Shown here: piece by piece, positions 38,296 through 46,055 of the stretch
Layout of the letters: each line of letters opens with the position of its first letter
Numbering within the stretch: the stretch's first letter is position 1
DNA from: Methylocystis sp. ATCC 49242
GTDB taxonomy: Bacteria > Pseudomonadota > Alphaproteobacteria > Rhizobiales > Beijerinckiaceae
Direction: 5' to 3'
DNA: 64,000 bases
NCBI RefSeq assembly: GCF_000188155.2
Contig: NZ_KE124774.1
Span: 1,990,356 to 2,054,355, forward strand
Position numbers and translations under genes: made by a program
The notes under the pieces: model-generated
What the model was told of the DNA's origin: nothing
What the model saw: the letters and a program-made list of their open reading frames with translations, nothing else
Databases searched by the model: none

Positions 38296-40484
38296 ATAGC
38301 TCGCCAGCCGAAGCTCCCGCGCCGGCGGCCCCCTTCGCCGACGCCGCGCCGCCGACTCCGGTCGAGAACCGGCTTTCGATGCCGGCGCAGAATCTCTTCA
38401 AATTCGATGCGCGCCAGATACGCAGGCCCGCCGCGCCCTGGCTGTGGCATACGCCGTGGCTGGCGCGTCTCGTTGCTTTCGGCGGCGGCCTTGCGCTGAC
38501 CGCCTATGGCGGCCACGAGATGTACAAGGTCATCGACGTCGGCGGCGTCACGACCCTGAAATGGGCGCTGCTCGGGCTCTTCGTTCTCAACTTCTCATGG
38601 ATCGCGCTGAGCTTCACGAGCAGCATCGTCGGCTTCGTGATATTGCTGCGTAGACGTCCCCCCGTCAGCCTGCCGACGGCGCTCAACGAGAAGACCGCCG
38701 TCGTCATGCCGATCTACAATGAAGCGCCGAGCCGGGTCTTCGCCGCGCTTCAGACGATCTACGAGGACGTGCAGGCGACGGGGCTGGGCGATCATTTCGA
38801 CTGGTTCTTTCTCTCCGACACCACCAATCCGGACGTATGGATCGCCGAAGAACGCGCCTTCATCGGCATCCGCCGCCGGCTGGGGCCGCAGGCGCGCGTC
38901 TTCTACCGCCGCCGCGAGAAGAATGTCGGCCGCAAGGCCGGCAACATCGAGGATTTCGTCACGCGATGGGGCGGCGCCTACGCCCATATGGTCGTGCTCG
39001 ACGCCGATAGCCTGATGACCGGCCCGACGATTGTGAAACTGGCCGCCGCAATGGAGTCGGACCCGGACTCGGGCATCATCCAGACGCTGCCGCTCATCAT
39101 CAACCGCAACACGCTCTTCGCCCGCGTGCAGCAGTTCGCGGCGCGCATCTATGGCCCCGTGATCGCCATGGGCCTTTCCGCATGGATGGGCCGCGACGGC
39201 AACTACTGGGGCCACAACGCCATCATCCGCACGGAGGCCTTCGCGCGCCACTGCGGCCTGCCCGACCTGCGCGGCCGCCCGCCGTGGGGCGGACATATCC
39301 TTTCCCACGACTTCGTCGAGGCGGCGCTGATCCGCCGCGCCGGCTATGCGGTCTACATGATGCCGACGCTCGGCGGCTCTTATGAGGAAAGCCCGCCCTC
39401 GCTCATCGACCTGTCGATCCGTGATCGGCGCTGGTGCCAGGGCAATCTCCAGCATTCGCGCGTTCTCTTCACGCGCGGCCTGCACTGGGCGTCGCGACAG
39501 CATTTCCTCACCGGCATCTTCGGCTATCTGACCTCGCCGCTGTGGCTGCTGCAGCTCCTCATCGGCATCGTGATCGTCTTTCAGGCGAGCTATTTCCGCC
39601 CGGAATATTTCACCAGCGAATTCGCGCTGTTCCCGACCTTCCCGCGATTCGACGCGGAGCGTTCGCTCGAGCTCTTCGCGCTCACCATGGGCATTCTGCT
39701 GGCGCCGAAACTCTTTGGCCTGCTCGTCGCGATCTACGAGCCGGAGACGCGCAGGGGCTCCGGCGGCGTCATCATGCTGTCGATCTCGACCCTGTTCGAG
39801 GTGGTGCTCTCGGCCCTGCTCGCGCCGATCATGATGCTGATCCAGACGGGCCATGTCGTTCATATCGTCTTCGGATTCGACACCGGCTGGGACCCGCAGC
39901 GGCGCGACGACGGATCGGTGCCTTTCATCGATATCGTGAAGCGCCATCGCTCGCATGTGGCGCTCGGCGCGCTGAGCCTCATCGCCGGCCTGTTGATCTC
40001 CCCCTCGCTCGTCGCCTGGATGTCGCCGACGATCGCCGGCCTCATCCTGGCGATTCCGATTTCCTGGCTGACGAGCCAGCGCTGGCTCGGCCTCGTCTTC
40101 CGCCGCGCCGGCGTGCTGACGACGCCCGAGGAAACGACGACCCCGCCCGTCGCCAAGCGCGGCAAGGCGCTCTCCAAGGCGCTGGCCCGCGCGGACGAGG
40201 ACGAAGTCAACGGAATCGTCGCGATCCACGCCGACCCCGAGCTTCGCGCGCTGCACGAAGCCTGGCTGCCGATGCGCAAGCCGCGCCAGCGCGGCGTCGT
40301 GACCGCCGACCGCGCAGTGGCGGAGGCGAAGATCGCCGACGCAGAGACGATCGAAGATGCAGTGGCGTGGCTCAATCGGGGCGAGCGTCTGGTCGCGCTC
40401 TCCGACCGCGCTTTGATCGGCATGATCGCGCGCCTGCCGCGCAAGGCTGACAAGCAGGCGGAAACCGCGCGGGCGGCGGAGTGA
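38283..40484 (+). CDS. opgH: Glucan biosynthesis glucosyltransferase OpgH
   Basis: Inner membrane GT2 glucosyltransferase that builds the OPG backbone from UDP-glucose. Active-site residues sit in VVLDADSLMTGP (D-x-D-S) and IRDRRWCQGNLQHSR (QxxRW-type). Several membrane helices precede and follow the catalytic domain. Length is 733 residues. The C-terminus after residue 630 is soluble and charged. It overlaps opgG upstream, and the next gene starts on its stop codon (GTGA). Confidence 0.95.
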   Translation: MDSLNSSPAEAPAPAAPFADAAPPTPVENRLSMPAQNLFKFDARQIRRPAAPWLWHTPWLARLVAFGGGLALTAYGGHEMYKVIDVGGVTTLKWALLGLFVLNFSWIALSFTSSIVGFVILLRRRPPVSLPTALNEKTAVVMPIYNEAPSRVFAALQTIYEDVQATGLGDHFDWFFLSDTTNPDVWIAEERAFIGIRRRLGPQARVFYRRREKNVGRKAGNIEDFVTRWGGAYAHMVVLDADSLMTGPTIVKLAAAMESDPDSGIIQTLPLIINRNTLFARVQQFAARIYGPVIAMGLSAWMGRDGNYWGHNAIIRTEAFARHCGLPDLRGRPPWGGHILSHDFVEAALIRRAGYAVYMMPTLGGSYEESPPSLIDLSIRDRRWCQGNLQHSRVLFTRGLHWASRQHFLTGIFGYLTSPLWLLQLLIGIVIVFQASYFRPEYFTSEFALFPTFPRFDAERSLELFALTMGILLAPKLFGLLVAIYEPETRRGSGGVIMLSISTLFEVVLSALLAPIMMLIQTGHVVHIVFGFDTGWDPQRRDDGSVPFIDIVKRHRSHVALGALSLIAGLLISPSLVAWMSPTIAGLILAIPISWLTSQRWLGLVFRRAGVLTTPEETTTPPVAKRGKALSKALARADEDEVNGIVAIHADPELRALHEAWLPMRKPRQRGVVTADRAVAEAKIADAETIEDAVAWLNRGERLVALSDRALIGMIARLPRKADKQAETARAAE

Positions 40485-41131
40485 ATTCGGACGCCCGCTT
40501 CTACGGGGTGTATCGCGCCCGCGTCGCGGAATCGCAGGACCCGGTAAGCCGGGGCCGCGTGAAGGTCGTCGCGCCGAACCTGTTCGGGCCGGAAATGTTT
40601 TGGGCGCGTCTGGCGACGGCCGTGGGCGCAAATGAGATAGCGACCGCGCCCGCAATCGGCGATGAAGTGCTGATCGCATTCGAAGCCGGAGACGCAAGTC
40701 TGCCTTTCGTCATCGGCGTTCTCTGGAAGGAAGGCGCTCCGCCGGCGTCTCACGACGCCGCGCGGTCCGACGCAGCCGTTGGCAGCATGAAACGCATTTA
40801 CAAGATCGTCTCCGCGTGCGAATGGCGCGCCGCCGAGGCCGCGGGCGTCTTCCTCGGCGCGGCGATAGACGTCACCGACGGCTTCATCCATTTTTCGAGC
40901 GTAGAACAGGTTGAAGAAACGGCGGCGAAACATTTCGCCGGACAGACGGACCTTCTCCTCGTTTCCATCGACGCCCACAGGCTCGGCGATGCGCTGAAAT
41001 GGGAGGTCTCGCGCGGCGGCGCGCTGTTTCCCCATCTCTACGCGCCGCTCTCCCTCGACGCCGTCGCGCGCGTCGACCCGTTGCGGCTCGGCCCGGACGG
41101 GCGCCATGATTTTTCAGGGCTTCTCGCATGA
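40481..41131 (+). CDS. Fusion of a phage gpV/VgrG-type OB domain with DUF952
   Basis: A 216-residue single reading frame. Residues 5-95 ([20 protein letters not shown], a WARLAT segment, [24 protein letters not shown]) match the OB-fold of phage baseplate protein V, Gp5 and VgrG N-terminal regions. Residues 103-216 ([29 protein letters not shown]) match a complete DUF952 protein. The start GTG at 40481 overlaps the opgH stop, and the stop overlaps the pyrD ATG. No tail or T6SS genes lie nearby. Met103 (40787) has no ribosome site, so a fusion rather than two genes is favoured. Confidence 0.7.
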   Translation: MNSDARFYGVYRARVAESQDPVSRGRVKVVAPNLFGPEMFWARLATAVGANEIATAPAIGDEVLIAFEAGDASLPFVIGVLWKEGAPPASHDAARSDAAVGSMKRIYKIVSACEWRAAEAAGVFLGAAIDVTDGFIHFSSVEQVEETAAKHFAGQTDLLLVSIDAHRLGDALKWEVSRGGALFPHLYAPLSLDAVARVDPLRLGPDGRHDFSGLLA

Positions 41132-42273
41132 TCGACGCTTTCGGCCTCCTGCTTCCATTGTTGCGTCTGCTCGACGCCGAGGATGCGCATCGCGTGACGA
41201 TCGCCGCGCTGAAATTCCTGCCGAGGCGCACGCCCGAGAAGGACGATCCGCGTCTCGCCGTCTCCGCCTTCGGCCTCGATTTTCCCAATCCGGTCGGCCT
41301 CGCTGCGGGCTTCGACAAGAATGCGGAAGTCGCCGACGCCATGCTGGGTTTCGGCTTCGGCTTCGTGGAGGTCGGCACGCTGACGCCGCGCCCGCAGCCG
41401 GGCAACCCGCGCCCGCGCGCCTTTCGTCTCGTCGCGGACCGAGCGGTCATCAACAGATACGGCTTCAACAACGACGGCCATGCGCCGGCGCTGGATCGGT
41501 TGACGCGCCGCCTCGCCCGATTGGGCGAGACAAAGGAGCGGCGCCATTACGGCGCCGGACCTTTTCGCGGCGCGCATGACGGCGCTGGCGTCGTCGGGGT
41601 GAACGTCGGCGCCAACAAGGACTCGGAAGATCGCGCGGCGGATTATGTCGCGGGCGTCGCGGCATTCGCCGACGCGGCGGATTATTTCACAATCAACGTC
41701 AGCTCGCCGAACACGCCCGGCCTTCGCGATCTGCAGGAGCCGGCGGCGCTCGCCGACTTGCTTGCACGCGTCATCGACGCTCGCGACGCTTTGCCGACGC
41801 GGCGGCCCGTGCTCTTGAAAATCGCTCCGGATCTGGCTCTCGACCAGCTCGACGGCATTGTCCGCGTCGCGCGCGACAGGGGCGTCGACGGCATGATCGT
41901 CTCCAACACGACGATCTCGCGCCCCGATACGCTGCGCTCGCCGCTATCCAAGGAAACCGGCGGCCTTTCAGGCAAACCGCTCTTCCTGCTTTCAACCCGC
42001 ATGCTCGCGCAAACCTGTTTGCGCGTCGAAGGACAGTTTCCGCTCATTGGCGCGGGCGGCGTCGATAGCGCTGAGGCGGCCCTCGCCAAGATCGAAGCAG
42101 GGGCGACGCTCGTGCAGCTTTATTCCGCGCTCGTCTACGAGGGTCCCGGCCTCGTGACGCGCATCAAGCGCGGGCTCGTGGAGGCGCTTCAGCGCGAAGA
42201 CGTCGCGCTTTCCACGCTCGTGGGACGCCGGGCGAGAGAAATCGCGCAGGGGAAGACATATGACCGACGATGA
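41128..42273 (+). CDS. pyrD: Dihydroorotate dehydrogenase, class 2 (quinone)
   Basis: Membrane-associated FMN enzyme that oxidises dihydroorotate to orotate in pyrimidine synthesis. Motifs are [37 protein letters not shown] (including the class 2 catalytic Ser), LKIAPDL and VSNTTISRP. The N-terminal helical extension (first 40 residues) marks the quinone-linked class 2. Length is 381 residues. The ATG overlaps the preceding stop, and the end overlaps the next gene by 14 bases. Confidence 0.97.
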   Translation: MIDAFGLLLPLLRLLDAEDAHRVTIAALKFLPRRTPEKDDPRLAVSAFGLDFPNPVGLAAGFDKNAEVADAMLGFGFGFVEVGTLTPRPQPGNPRPRAFRLVADRAVINRYGFNNDGHAPALDRLTRRLARLGETKERRHYGAGPFRGAHDGAGVVGVNVGANKDSEDRAADYVAGVAAFADAADYFTINVSSPNTPGLRDLQEPAALADLLARVIDARDALPTRRPVLLKIAPDLALDQLDGIVRVARDRGVDGMIVSNTTISRPDTLRSPLSKETGGLSGKPLFLLSTRMLAQTCLRVEGQFPLIGAGGVDSAEAALAKIEAGATLVQLYSALVYEGPGLVTRIKRGLVEALQREDVALSTLVGRRAREIAQGKTYDRR

Positions 42274-42634
42274 AAAGGCGATCCGCGCCTTCGTGGATGA
42301 ATGGTTCGCCGCGAGCAGAAGCGGCGACGTCGACGCGATCCTGCGGCTGATGGACGAAGATGCGGTCTTCATGTCGCCCGGCGCGGAGCCTTTCGGCGCG
42401 CAGGCCTTCAAGGCCGCCGCCGCGCAGATGAAGAACATGAAGATCGACATGGCGAGCGACATTCAGGAAATCAAAATCCTCGGCGACTGGGCGATCATGC
42501 GTAACCGTCTCGAACTAACCGTCGCGCCGCCCGGCGCAAAGCCGATCCGGCGCGCCGGCCATACGCTGACGATCCTGCGCAGGACCGAAGACGGCCGCTG
42601 GGTGCTCTCCCGCGACGCCAACATGCTCGTCTGA
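42260..42634 (+). CDS. SnoaL-like / DUF4440 family protein
   Basis: A 124-residue protein with the opening pattern [35 protein letters not shown], typical of SgcJ/EcaC and DUF4440 small NTF2-like proteins, and the late VLSRDANML ending. Such proteins form a cone-shaped ligand pocket; no substrate can be named. GGGGAAGACAT precedes the ATG, within the pyrD end. It is translationally coupled to pyrD. Confidence 0.8.
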   Translation: MTDDEKAIRAFVDEWFAASRSGDVDAILRLMDEDAVFMSPGAEPFGAQAFKAAAAQMKNMKIDMASDIQEIKILGDWAIMRNRLELTVAPPGAKPIRRAGHTLTILRRTEDGRWVLSRDANMLV

Positions 42635-42699
42635 CGCCCCGCCTTTCATATGACCGCGCGCGATGCTATCGAGCGCGCATCCAACGAAGAGGGACAATC

Positions 42700-43242
42700 A
42701 TGAGCGAACAAATCTGGCTGGCGACGGGCGAAGCGACGGTTCTGGCGGCTGACGGGCAATATACCGACGCAATGCCGGAAGTGCTGATCGGCAATGTGAA
42801 GGGCCCGGTCGGCCATGCGCTGGCCTCGATGACCGGACAGGTGGCGGGCCATCCGCGCATGTTCGTCATCCGCGACCTCAATCAGCAGGTGCGCCCGGCG
42901 ACCATGATGACCACCAAGATGACGGTGAAGTCGGAAGCCTATGTCGAGCTGCTCGGCGGAATCGTGCAGGCGGCGACGGGCGACGCCATCGTCGACTGTG
43001 TGGCGGAAGGGATCATCCCCAAGGCGCAGGTCAACGAGCTGTGCATGATCATCATGGTCTGGCTCGACCCGCGCTGCGCGACGGATGAGAATCTCGACAA
43101 GAGAGACCTCTACCGCACCAATTACGAGGCGACGAAGCTCGCGATCTCGCGCGCGATGAAGGGCGAGCCGACGGCCGACCAGCTCATCGCCAACCGCACG
43201 ACGGTTTCCCACTACGCGCTGGAAGGCGTGTTCGACGAGTAA
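42700..43242 (+). CDS. Formaldehyde-activating enzyme family protein (Fae paralogue)
   Basis: A 180-residue homologue of Fae, which condenses formaldehyde with tetrahydromethanopterin in methylotrophs. Family features are GEATVLAADG, VLIGNVKGPVG, CVAEGIIPKAQVNEL and YEATKLAISRAMKGEP. By eye alignment the position of the Fae general-base histidine (AHIDLIIG in canonical Fae) is Met25 here (AMPEVLIG). It may therefore be a divergent Fae2/Fae3-type paralogue rather than the main enzyme. AGAGGGACAATC precedes the ATG. It is convergent with the next gene: the two stop codons abut at 43242/43243. Confidence 0.85.
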   Translation: MSEQIWLATGEATVLAADGQYTDAMPEVLIGNVKGPVGHALASMTGQVAGHPRMFVIRDLNQQVRPATMMTTKMTVKSEAYVELLGGIVQAATGDAIVDCVAEGIIPKAQVNELCMIIMVWLDPRCATDENLDKRDLYRTNYEATKLAISRAMKGEPTADQLIANRTTVSHYALEGVFDE

Positions 43243-44043
43243 TCAGTCCTCCTGTCGAGGGCGGGCGGAAATCACCATCCCGTCCTCGAACCAGCTGGCG
43301 AGAAACTGCGCGAGCCGCTCCGGCTCGATCTCGCCGGACTGCTGGAAAGCCGCCATCTGGCATATATCGCCGAAGGCGCGACCGGCCCGCGCCTCGCTCA
43401 ATGCGACAAATTCGTCTGGCTCCAGCCCACGGAAGGCGGATTCTTCATTGACGCGCCACACCGCGACGGCCTCGACGCCATCCGCTTCCGGCGCCTGCGC
43501 GCCTTCGTCGTCCGGCGACGGGTCATAGGCTTCGAGCGTGCCTGCGGCGAGCTCCAGAACGATGAGACTCGGATGGAAGCCGAAGACGAGGCGCGGCCAG
43601 TCTTCCGGCGCAAATTGAGCCAGCGCCTCGATCGTCAGCGGCTCGGCGTCGGCGGCGTCGAAGGCGTCCACCATCGCACGCTCGAACAGCGCCATCGAGA
43701 CGGCGCGCCGGTCGTCGCGCCAGCGCGGGCTTTCGCGCATGAAATCCGGCAGGCCGGTCGTGTACCAGCGCGCATTGCGGTTCCGCGGCGGAGTTGCGGC
43801 GATATAATCCTCGACGAGCGCGTCGAAGGCCTCATCGCCGAGGAGCGCGCGCAGGCCGGGGTGGTCTTCGCCGAGAAAATCCGCAAGCCGCGCGCGATAG
43901 CCATGCTGATAAACGCCGAGCAGCGTCTCGCGCTCCGCGCCGCGTTGCGAGGGGCGCAGCGCCGACAGCAGGGGCTTGTCGCCCTCCCCTGCCCCTTCCA
44001 GTATGCGGCCCTGGAACAGCGCCTGAAAGTCGGCGAGCTTCAT
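43243..44043 (-). CDS. DUF2063 RiPP partner protein (HvfC/BufC/MbnC-like)
   Basis: A 266-residue DUF2063 protein. The N-terminus has the LADFQALFQGRIL helix, LLGVYQHGYRARLADFLGEDHPGLRALLG and then a YIAATPPRNRN segment, all family marks. In characterised systems the DUF2063 protein binds the precursor and the DUF692 enzyme and is needed for peptide modification. Its start overlaps the DUF692 stop (ATGA), so the two are made together. It ends flush against fae. Confidence 0.88.
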   Translation of the reverse strand: MKLADFQALFQGRILEGAGEGDKPLLSALRPSQRGAERETLLGVYQHGYRARLADFLGEDHPGLRALLGDEAFDALVEDYIAATPPRNRNARWYTTGLPDFMRESPRWRDDRRAVSMALFERAMVDAFDAADAEPLTIEALAQFAPEDWPRLVFGFHPSLIVLELAAGTLEAYDPSPDDEGAQAPEADGVEAVAVWRVNEESAFRGLEPDEFVALSEARAGRAFGDICQMAAFQQSGEIEPERLAQFLASWFEDGMVISARPRQED

Positions 44044-44885
44044 GCGGCGTTCAGCGCGCCGTCGGCGGCGATGCGCGCGTCGATGTCGCGCATGTGCTGA
44101 AGCTCGTCGAGCAGTTCGGAGAAGGGCGGGAAATTGTCGTCGCGCTCGATCATCGCCGAAACATTTCCAAAGCGGCGGCGAGCATGTTCGTAGAGCGCCC
44201 AGACTTCCTCGCAGACGGGCTGATCATGCGTGTCCACGCGATGCGTCTCGTTGTTGGTGTGACCGGCCATATGAAACTGCACGACGCGCTCGACAGGGAT
44301 GGCGTCGATAAAGGGGATCGGATCAAAGCCGTGATTGAAGCTCGACACGAAGACATTGTTGACGTCGAGCAGCAACAGGCAATCGGCCCGCTCCGCCATC
44401 TCGCGAACGAAATCTTGCTCGCTCATCTCGGAGGCGACGAAAGAGACGTAGGTCGAGGCGTTTTCGACGACGAGTTGACGTCCGAGGAAATCCTGAACGC
44501 GCCGGATGCGATCGACGATATGGTCGAGCGACTCGCGCGTGTAGGGGATGGGCAGGAGGTCGTGCAGCGTCACGCCATGCACGCCCGTCCAGGCGACGTG
44601 GTCGGAGATCCAGGCCGGCTCAACCCGCTCGGCGAGCGCCTTCAGCTGCTTGAGATAGTCGAAATCGAGCGGGTCGCAGGAGGCCAGCGACATCGACACG
44701 CCGTGCATGACGATCGGATAGTTGGCGCGCACGCGGTCCAGCATGGCGAGCGGCCGACCGCCCGCGAGCATGTAATTTTCGGAGATGATTTCAAACCAGT
44801 CGACCGGCGGATTGGTCGAGAGAATCTCATCGTAATAGACGGGCCGCAGGCCGAGGCCGTATCCGAGCGGCGCGGGCTTATTCAT
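44040..44885 (-). CDS. DUF692 multinuclear non-heme iron oxidase (MNIO, HvfB/BufB-like)
   Basis: A 281-residue TIM-barrel protein of the MNIO family (MbnB, TglH, HvfB/BufB), which oxidises Cys or other residues in precursor peptides using two or three irons. Conserved metal-site residues are visible: His61 (VMHGVSMSL), Asp95-His96, Glu141 (VVENAS), Asp174/Asn176 (LDVNNV), His185 (NHGFDP), His205 and His209 (FHMAGH), and Glu247 (IERDD). It starts 92 bases after the Cys-rich precursor stop, with a hairpin between. Confidence 0.92.
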   Translation of the reverse strand: MNKPAPLGYGLGLRPVYYDEILSTNPPVDWFEIISENYMLAGGRPLAMLDRVRANYPIVMHGVSMSLASCDPLDFDYLKQLKALAERVEPAWISDHVAWTGVHGVTLHDLLPIPYTRESLDHIVDRIRRVQDFLGRQLVVENASTYVSFVASEMSEQDFVREMAERADCLLLLDVNNVFVSSFNHGFDPIPFIDAIPVERVVQFHMAGHTNNETHRVDTHDQPVCEEVWALYEHARRRFGNVSAMIERDDNFPPFSELLDELQHMRDIDARIAADGALNAA

Positions 44886-44945
44886 CGCGCATATCTCTTC
44901 TCAAGGCCGCGCTTCAGCTCGGCGGGACATAATCAAAGACTGGGA

Positions 44946-44961
44946 CGGCCGCGAGCGGCCG
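44946..44961 (-). promoter_or_regulatory. GC stem-loop between precursor and DUF692 genes
   Basis: CGGCCGC-GA-GCGGCCG, a 7-bp perfect inverted repeat without a T-run, about 16 bases after the precursor stop and 60 before DUF692. Such hairpins in RiPP operons can stabilise or partly stop the transcript, giving more precursor than enzyme. Function inferred. Confidence 0.45.
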
Positions 44962-44977
44962 CCCCAAATTACGCAAC

Positions 44978-45244
44978 TTACTTGCTCTTGCAATGGCTCT
45001 TGTGATGGCAGCCGGCCTTCGTGTGATGACAGCCGTGCTTGTGATGGCAATTGCCCTTGTGATGGCTCATGTGATGCTTGCACACGCCGGTCTTCGTCAT
45101 GCACTTCATCTTGCCGCCGCACTGGCCCTTGGCCATGTTGCAGGTGTGGCCCTTGGCGTATGCCGGCGTGACGGCGGCTCCGCTCAGCGCGAGCGCGACT
45201 GCGGCCGCGGCCAGAGCCGCGCCTGAAACGACTTTCGTCTTCAT
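44978..45244 (-). CDS. Cys/His-rich exported peptide, probable MNIO RiPP precursor
   Basis: An 88-residue peptide. The signal sequence ends TPAYAKG near residue 32. The core has eight cysteines: CNMAKGQCGGKMKC, GVCKHH, then GNCHHKHGCHH and AGCHHKSHCKSK, with eleven histidines concentrated in the C-terminal 30 residues. AGGAG lies eight bases before the ATG. Position just upstream of DUF692 and DUF2063 is that of bufferin/HvfA precursors, but the core differs from DUF2282. Cys modification and Cu/Zn binding are inferred. Confidence 0.78.
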   Translation of the reverse strand: MKTKVVSGAALAAAAVALALSGAAVTPAYAKGHTCNMAKGQCGGKMKCMTKTGVCKHHMSHHKGNCHHKHGCHHTKAGCHHKSHCKSK

Positions 45245-45318
45245 ATGGTTCTCCTCAGTAAAGCCCCCGACGGGAGCGAAAGGTCGTGCAAACCGGACGC
45301 CGCTGGCGACGCGGATGA

Positions 45319-45609
45319 CTATCGGTTCATCGGCGCCGCGGAGGGAGCGGCGCTCGCCGGCGCCGCGCCTGAAGCCGGAGCGCCGGGGGCGGCGTTGGCG
45401 GGCGCGGCCTCGTTGGTCGCCGGAGCAGCGGCTCCCTCGGCCTTGCCCTTCGCCGGGCACCCGGCTTTCGCGCTGCAGGCCATTTTCTCGGACGAGGCCG
45501 CGCCGCGATGATGCTTCTTGCCTTTGGCGGCGGCCGGAGCTGCGCCAGCGAGCGCGAGAGCCATGGCGGCAGCAGCGATGGCGGCTCCCTGGAAGGTCTT
45601 TGTCTTCAT
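45319..45609 (-). CDS. Second exported peptide of the MNIO locus
   Basis: A 96-residue peptide. Its signal sequence (MKTKTFQGAAIAAAAMALAL) is nearly the same as that of the next peptide (MKTKVVSGAALAAAAVALAL), pointing to duplication. The mature part begins KGKKHHRGA and has one Cys pair, CSAKAGC, followed by a 45-residue Ala/Pro-rich tail. AGGAG precedes the ATG. It is first in the operon, 74 bases upstream of the Cys/His-rich peptide. It may be a second substrate or a chaperone-like partner; not resolved. Confidence 0.7.
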   Translation of the reverse strand: MKTKTFQGAAIAAAAMALALAGAAPAAAKGKKHHRGAASSEKMACSAKAGCPAKGKAEGAAAPATNEAAPANAAPGAPASGAAPASAAPSAAPMNR

Positions 45610-46055
45610 GAACAAAACTCCTGAAAAAGAGCGCGGCGCTTCGACGTCGCGCGAAGCAAAGACCACGCCACAATGGTCAAGCTTACCATCCGATCGCCAT
45701 TCCGCCAGCGCGTTTTCGGTCAGACCCCCAACAATCAAGGACATGGATAACGCCGACCGTGATTCTCCACAGCGTCAGATTGCTGCAACGCAGCGAATTT
45801 GGCAATGCGCCGCACCATCGAAACCCGGGCGGCTAGGCTTGCCGGGACACCGCCCCGCTGTTAGATAGCAGCGCATCGTCGGACGAGTCTCGTCCGGCGT
45901 AAACTGGTGTTCGATCGTCGGGCCGCGCCGGCCAGTTCAGTCATGAACCTTTCGTCTTTCGCGCGCACGCGCAGGGACCTCCGACTATCGAAAGCCGATC
46001 CGTAACGCCAACCCATAGCCGGCGCCCGCCCGCAAAGGGCTCCTCAGGAGAAACA
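45610..46055. other. Divergent intergenic region, MNIO RiPP locus / rpsA
   Basis: 446 bases without a supported gene. It should hold the promoter of the RiPP operon (minus) and of rpsA (plus). On the minus strand TTGACC lies at about 45680 but has no good -10. A short inverted repeat CGCTG-N8-CAGCG sits at 45856-45873. No ECF consensus could be assigned. CTCAGGAGAAACA before 46056 is the rpsA ribosome site. Confidence 0.4.
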
